From: an uncultured Bacteroidales bacterium
GTDB lineage: Bacteria; Bacteroidota; Bacteroidia; Bacteroidales; FEN-979
Length of the DNA stretch: 36,874 bases
Assembly (NCBI GenBank): GCA_903915465.1
Contig: CAIWTA010000169.1
Coordinates: 1 to 36,874 of the forward strand
Direction of reading: 5' to 3'
Below are positions 33,486-36,874 of the stretch, piece by piece. The notes beneath the pieces are model-generated. The model searched no databases and had not been told where the DNA came from. It saw only the letters and a list, made by a program, of their open reading frames with translations. Position 1 is the first letter of the stretch; each line of letters opens with the position of its first letter. The position numbers were made by a program, and so were the translations under genes.

Positions 33486-35267
33486 ATGCGATTAATCCTT
33501 CAGGTTCTTTTTCTTATATCTGTTTTTTCGGGATCCTCACAAGACAGTATTTGGATGACTTTCTATGAAAAGTCGGACTTTAAAAAAACGCCCCGGTATA
33601 AAGAAACTATTGAGTATTGCAGGGAGTTAGCTTCAGCATCCTCTTTGATTAAATTAAAATCATTTGGGGAAAGTGCCCAGGGAAGGAAGCTTCCACTGAT
33701 GATCGTAGATAAACAAGGGTATTCGGAACCGGAGGAGATCAGGGCAGCAGGAAGGGTTGTTTTACTGATTCAGGCATGTATCCATCCGGGTGAATCGGAA
33801 GGCAAAGATGCTGGATTGATGCTGATCCGGGACCTGGTCCTTAGGAATAAATATCCAGGACTTCTTGACCATGTTTCCATTCTTTTTATTCCAATTTTTA
33901 ATACAGATGGCCATGAACGGTTTGGCTCGTTTAACAGAATAAATCAGAATGGTCCTGAAGAAATGGGCTGGCGGGTTACTGCAACGAACCTCAATCTCAA
34001 CCGTGATTATTTAAAAGCAGACACTCCGGAGATGCAGAACTGGTTAAGGATGTTTAGCAAATGGCTTCCGGAGTTTTTTATCGACACACATACCACTGAT
34101 GGAGCCGATTACCAGTATATTCTTACCTATTATATGAACACGACCGGAGGGATGGACGAAAATCTGAGTTCCTGGGCCAAGGATGTTTTTTTAAAAAGCT
34201 GGTCTTCCGGAATGGAACGTGGAGGAATTCCTGTTTTTCCGTACATTGAATTCCGCTCCTGGCATGATCCGAAAAGCGGGATCGATGGCGGTGTTTCTCC
34301 TCCAATGCTTTCTCAGGGATATACCTCACTTCGAAACAGACCCGGGTTATTGGTGGAAACCCATATGTTGAAAACTTACAAGCAAAGGGTTTCTGCAACG
34401 TACGAATGCTTTGTCACTTCTTTACGCATTCTGAATAAGGAGTACAGGAATCTGCAAGACCTGGAGCGTAAAGCCGACACGTTTTCATCAAGTTCCGGTT
34501 TCCGGCAAACTGCGTTTCCTCTTGAATATAAAGTCATTTATAATGATAGCACACTTGTTGATTTTCTGGGAATCCGGTACACCAGGGTCAAGAGCGAGAT
34601 CACCGGGGATAATTGGTACAAATATGGAAAAGAAAAGGAAACAATGAAGATTCCATACTTTGAGAAAACCCAGGTTGAAAATGCGGTGAAACTTCCGGAA
34701 GCTTATATTGTACCTGCAGAATGGAGAAATGTTATCGAACGCCTGAAGATTCATGGAATCAGGATATCCCGTTTAACAAAAGACACACTGCTAAAGGTTT
34801 CAACTTATCGTTTTTCAAATCCTAAATGGCAATCCTCTCCTTATGAAGGCAGACACCCATTGACCGATTTTGACATTGAAGAAATTACAGATGAAAGGAT
34901 CTTTTCAGCTGGCTCTGCCTTGATTGACCTAGATCAGCCTTCGTCAAGAATTATTGCCCACATCCTTGAACCAAAAGGGAATGGATCATACGTGTACTGG
35001 GGGTTTTTTGACGCAATTTTCGAGCAAAAAGAATATGCCGAAAATTATGTGATGGAAGAACTGGCGAAAAAAATGTTGTCAGAAAATCACGGACTGAAAG
35101 ATGAATTTGAAAAGAAAAAACGACAGGATGTATCGTTTGCAGGTAATTCAGATGCCATCCTGAATTGGTTTTTCTCGAAAACTCCCTACTGGGACGCGCG
35201 AAAAGATCTTTATCCGATAGGTAAGATAATGGACAGGAAAACCGTTGAAGAATTACTCAAAAAGTAA
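33486..35267 (+). CDS. M14-family zinc carboxypeptidase-like protein, exported
   Basis: 593 residues from ATG 33486, chosen because it gives a signal peptide (MRLILQVLFLISVFSGSSQ) and follows the promoter box. Zinc ligands are His100 and Glu103 (IHPGES) and His202 (FIDTHTTDG). NLNRDY (about 170-175) supplies the substrate-binding Asn-Arg pair and Glu291 in LLVETHML fits the catalytic Glu. M14 enzymes remove C-terminal residues from peptides or act on cell-wall peptides; which is not decided here. About 250 residues after the catalytic domain form an uncharacterised C-terminal region. There is no T9SS sorting domain, so it is probably periplasmic. Its last 11 bases overlap the end of the convergent nifS-selD gene. 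Confidence 0.87.
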   Translation: MRLILQVLFLISVFSGSSQDSIWMTFYEKSDFKKTPRYKETIEYCRELASASSLIKLKSFGESAQGRKLPLMIVDKQGYSEPEEIRAAGRVVLLIQACIHPGESEGKDAGLMLIRDLVLRNKYPGLLDHVSILFIPIFNTDGHERFGSFNRINQNGPEEMGWRVTATNLNLNRDYLKADTPEMQNWLRMFSKWLPEFFIDTHTTDGADYQYILTYYMNTTGGMDENLSSWAKDVFLKSWSSGMERGGIPVFPYIEFRSWHDPKSGIDGGVSPPMLSQGYTSLRNRPGLLVETHMLKTYKQRVSATYECFVTSLRILNKEYRNLQDLERKADTFSSSSGFRQTAFPLEYKVIYNDSTLVDFLGIRYTRVKSEITGDNWYKYGKEKETMKIPYFEKTQVENAVKLPEAYIVPAEWRNVIERLKIHGIRISRLTKDTLLKVSTYRFSNPKWQSSPYEGRHPLTDFDIEEITDERIFSAGSALIDLDQPSSRIIAHILEPKGNGSYVYWGFFDAIFEQKEYAENYVMEELAKKMLSENHGLKDEFEKKKRQDVSFAGNSDAILNWFFSKTPYWDARKDLYPIGKIMDRKTVEELLKK

Positions 35268-36874
35268 TTTTTCTTTTGATTCGGATGATTGGCTTTTCTT
35301 CAACAAAATGTCCTATCAATGCTGCTTCGGTTACACCTGCTCCATGCAGTTCTGCCAACAGTTTCCTGGCATAATCCTGGGGAACAGAAATCAGCAACCC
35401 TCCGGAAGTCTGGGCATCAGCAAGGATTATTCTTGTAATTGCCGGAATCCCAGAATCCCAATCTGCAATGTCTTCAACAGACTGAAGATTACTTAACGTT
35501 CCTCCCGGTACTATATTTGCAACTGCAAGGTCACATACACCCGGCAAAACCGGGATATTTTCCATGCCAATGCAGGCACCAACACCGCTCCCTTTTACCA
35601 TCTCTTTCAAGTGTCCAAGAAGACCGAAGCCTGTCACATCTGTGCAGGAATTGACTGTAAAACGAGTCATAATTTCAGCAGCTGTTTTGTTGAGCTGTTC
35701 CATGATACTGATCATCCTGGTTTTGTTCTCATCATTTACCATACCACGTTTTATTCCCGTGGAAAGGATTCCGGTACCAATGGGTTTAGTCAATAGAAGT
35801 ACATCTCCGGGTTTTGCATTTGAATTTGTCAGGATTTTATCGGGATGAATACGACCTGTGACAACCAATCCGAATTTTGGCTCTGTATCTTCAATTGAAT
35901 GACCACCAATTATGGAAATTCCGGCTTCAGCAACTTTATCAGAGGCACCTTTGATGATGAGTTGTAAAACCTCCAAGGGAAGGAGATTGATTGGAAAGCC
36001 AACGATACTGAGTGCAAATAGCGGGGTTCCTCCCATAGCGTATATATCACTCAGCGAATTTGCGGCTGCAATTGCTCCGAAATGATATGGATGGTCAACA
36101 ATCGGAGGAATGAAGTCAACGGTCTGAACAATGGCTGTTCGATCATCGATCTTATAAACCGCAGCATCATCGGAAGTGCCAAAGCTAACCAACACATTTC
36201 GATCTGATGTGGCTGGGATATCCTTAAGCAATTGTTCCAGGATCTGGGGACGAATTTTGCAGGCACAGCCCAAACCGTGCGTATAGTGTGTGAGCTTAAT
36301 TTCAGATGAAACCCTTTTGGGTTCATTTTGAGCAGCTGTTCCAGCTGACAGCTTTTTATACGCTGTAGCGATCAGAACAGCAGCTTTTTCAATTTCATCA
36401 GAAGTTGTCATCCTTCCCAATGAAAAACGGATTGTCCCCCTTGCATAATATTCCGGGACTCCCATTGCTTTCAGCACAGGAGAAGTTGAAATGCTTCCGG
36501 CATGACAGGCTGAACCGGCTGAGGCAGCAATATATGCCATATTATCAAGCAGAAGATTGGCTTCAGCACCTGGAAAACTGATGTTTAAGGTATTTGGAAG
36601 TCGTTTATCGGATGGCCCATTTAGTCTAATTTCCGGAAAATCAAACAAGAGGGTAGTAAATAACTGATCTCTCAATTCTTTTATACTTATTTTCCTGGCC
36701 AGAACACCATCCTCATTTTCAACACTATCAAAATCCCTGATAAAAATCTCTGTTAATTCTGCTGCTTTTCCAAGCCCCACGATGGATGCAACATTTTCTG
36801 TACCTGCCCTTAAATTTTGTTCATGATCGGCTCCATGAATCAGTTTTTCCAGAACGATACCTCTGCGAATATAC
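35257..36874 (-). CDS. selD: NifS-like cysteine desulfurase / SelD fusion, 5' end missing
   Basis: The frame runs off the window at 36874, so the start is missing; about 539 residues are visible. The GTG at 36780 is internal: the frame continues upstream with LIHGADHEQNLRAGTENVAS, a typical cysteine desulfurase segment. The NifS part continues to about 36330 and includes the active-site loop ASAGSACHAGS and the LKAMG region. After a linker of about 25 residues, SelD begins at LTHYTHGLGCACKIRP; the catalytic position is Cys (GCACK), not selenocysteine. ATP/phosphate-binding segments (SDDAAVYKI, VQTVDFIPPIV, NSLSDIYAMGG, GGHSIEDTEPKFG, TDVTGFGLLGH, ADAQTSGGLL) are all present, so SelD is complete. 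NifS-like enzymes release Se from selenocysteine and SelD converts selenide to selenophosphate for Sec-tRNA or 2-selenouridine. Fusion would join the two steps. Confidence 0.9.
   Translation of the reverse strand, partial: YIRRGIVLEKLIHGADHEQNLRAGTENVASIVGLGKAAELTEIFIRDFDSVENEDGVLARKISIKELRDQLFTTLLFDFPEIRLNGPSDKRLPNTLNISFPGAEANLLLDNMAYIAASAGSACHAGSISTSPVLKAMGVPEYYARGTIRFSLGRMTTSDEIEKAAVLIATAYKKLSAGTAAQNEPKRVSSEIKLTHYTHGLGCACKIRPQILEQLLKDIPATSDRNVLVSFGTSDDAAVYKIDDRTAIVQTVDFIPPIVDHPYHFGAIAAANSLSDIYAMGGTPLFALSIVGFPINLLPLEVLQLIIKGASDKVAEAGISIIGGHSIEDTEPKFGLVVTGRIHPDKILTNSNAKPGDVLLLTKPIGTGILSTGIKRGMVNDENKTRMISIMEQLNKTAAEIMTRFTVNSCTDVTGFGLLGHLKEMVKGSGVGACIGMENIPVLPGVCDLAVANIVPGGTLSNLQSVEDIADWDSGIPAITRIILADAQTSGGLLISVPQDYARKLLAELHGAGVTEAALIGHFVEEKPIIRIKRKITF

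Noticed and set aside
36236-36300. Selenocysteine (TGA) in the SelD active site
   Set aside because: The motif reads GCACK with ordinary TGT/TGC codons; no in-frame TGA.
35257-36780. GTG at 36780 as the start of the nifS-selD gene
   Set aside because: The frame continues to the window edge with recognisable cysteine desulfurase sequence, so the gene is cut by the window.

Overview
The window comes from a member of the Bacteroidota (Bacteroidia/Flavobacteriia-like). The evidence is: type IX secretion (T9SS) C-terminal sorting domains of both kind A and kind B, a PorP/SprF-family protein, HYR and PKD secreted proteins, lipoprotein membrane-fusion subunits, and repeated Bacteroidota-type promoter motifs (TAnnTTTG, sometimes with a TTTG/TTG box 18-21 bases upstream). 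The genus cannot be told from the sequence alone. It looks chromosomal: no integrase, transposase, phage gene or CRISPR array was seen.

1-8497 (+) is a cell-surface/secretion locus. It has the 3' end of a HYR-domain protein, a 51-codon small ORF, two secreted proteins of unknown function, a 755-base gap holding a GC-rich hairpin and a 24/48-bp tandem repeat, then a tight three-gene unit: a secreted protein, a 1182-residue adhesin-like protein (nine 69-residue repeats, three Ig-like modules, PKD, T9SS type B sorting domain), and a PorP/SprF partner. The three smaller secreted proteins share a K/N-P-R/K-P tail.

8623-18507 holds housekeeping and efflux genes: an alkaline phosphatase (-) divergent from an acyl-CoA ligase (+), then a complete RND efflux operon (-; membrane-fusion lipoprotein, RND pump, TolC-like channel), then tRNA-Pro(CGG) and tRNA-Thr(CGT) separated by a G/C-rich inverted repeat, then a QueD-like enzyme.

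18516-24092 (-) reads as one regulatory/secretion cluster: ECF sigma factor, a protein with an inner-membrane anchor and a probable outer-membrane beta-barrel, and two paralogous PKD-containing T9SS cargo proteins.

24345-31614 is a second RND efflux system with an unusual layout. A TetR (-) is divergent from the fusion-protein/pump pair (+), and a convergent TetR-TolC operon (-) supplies the channel. The two TetRs are clear paralogs. A TCCGTT-type inverted repeat between the first TetR and the pump genes is a good operator candidate. The pump has two extra predicted membrane helices and Arg in place of the usual TM10 Lys.

31823-36874 contains a secreted Asp-box (sialidase-fold-like) T9SS cargo (-), an M14 zinc carboxypeptidase-like protein (+), and the 3' portion of a gene (-) that fuses a NifS-like cysteine desulfurase/selenocysteine lyase to selenophosphate synthetase (SelD) in one reading frame. 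That fusion, the surface locus with its shared tails, and the sigma/barrel/PKD cluster are the most interesting items.
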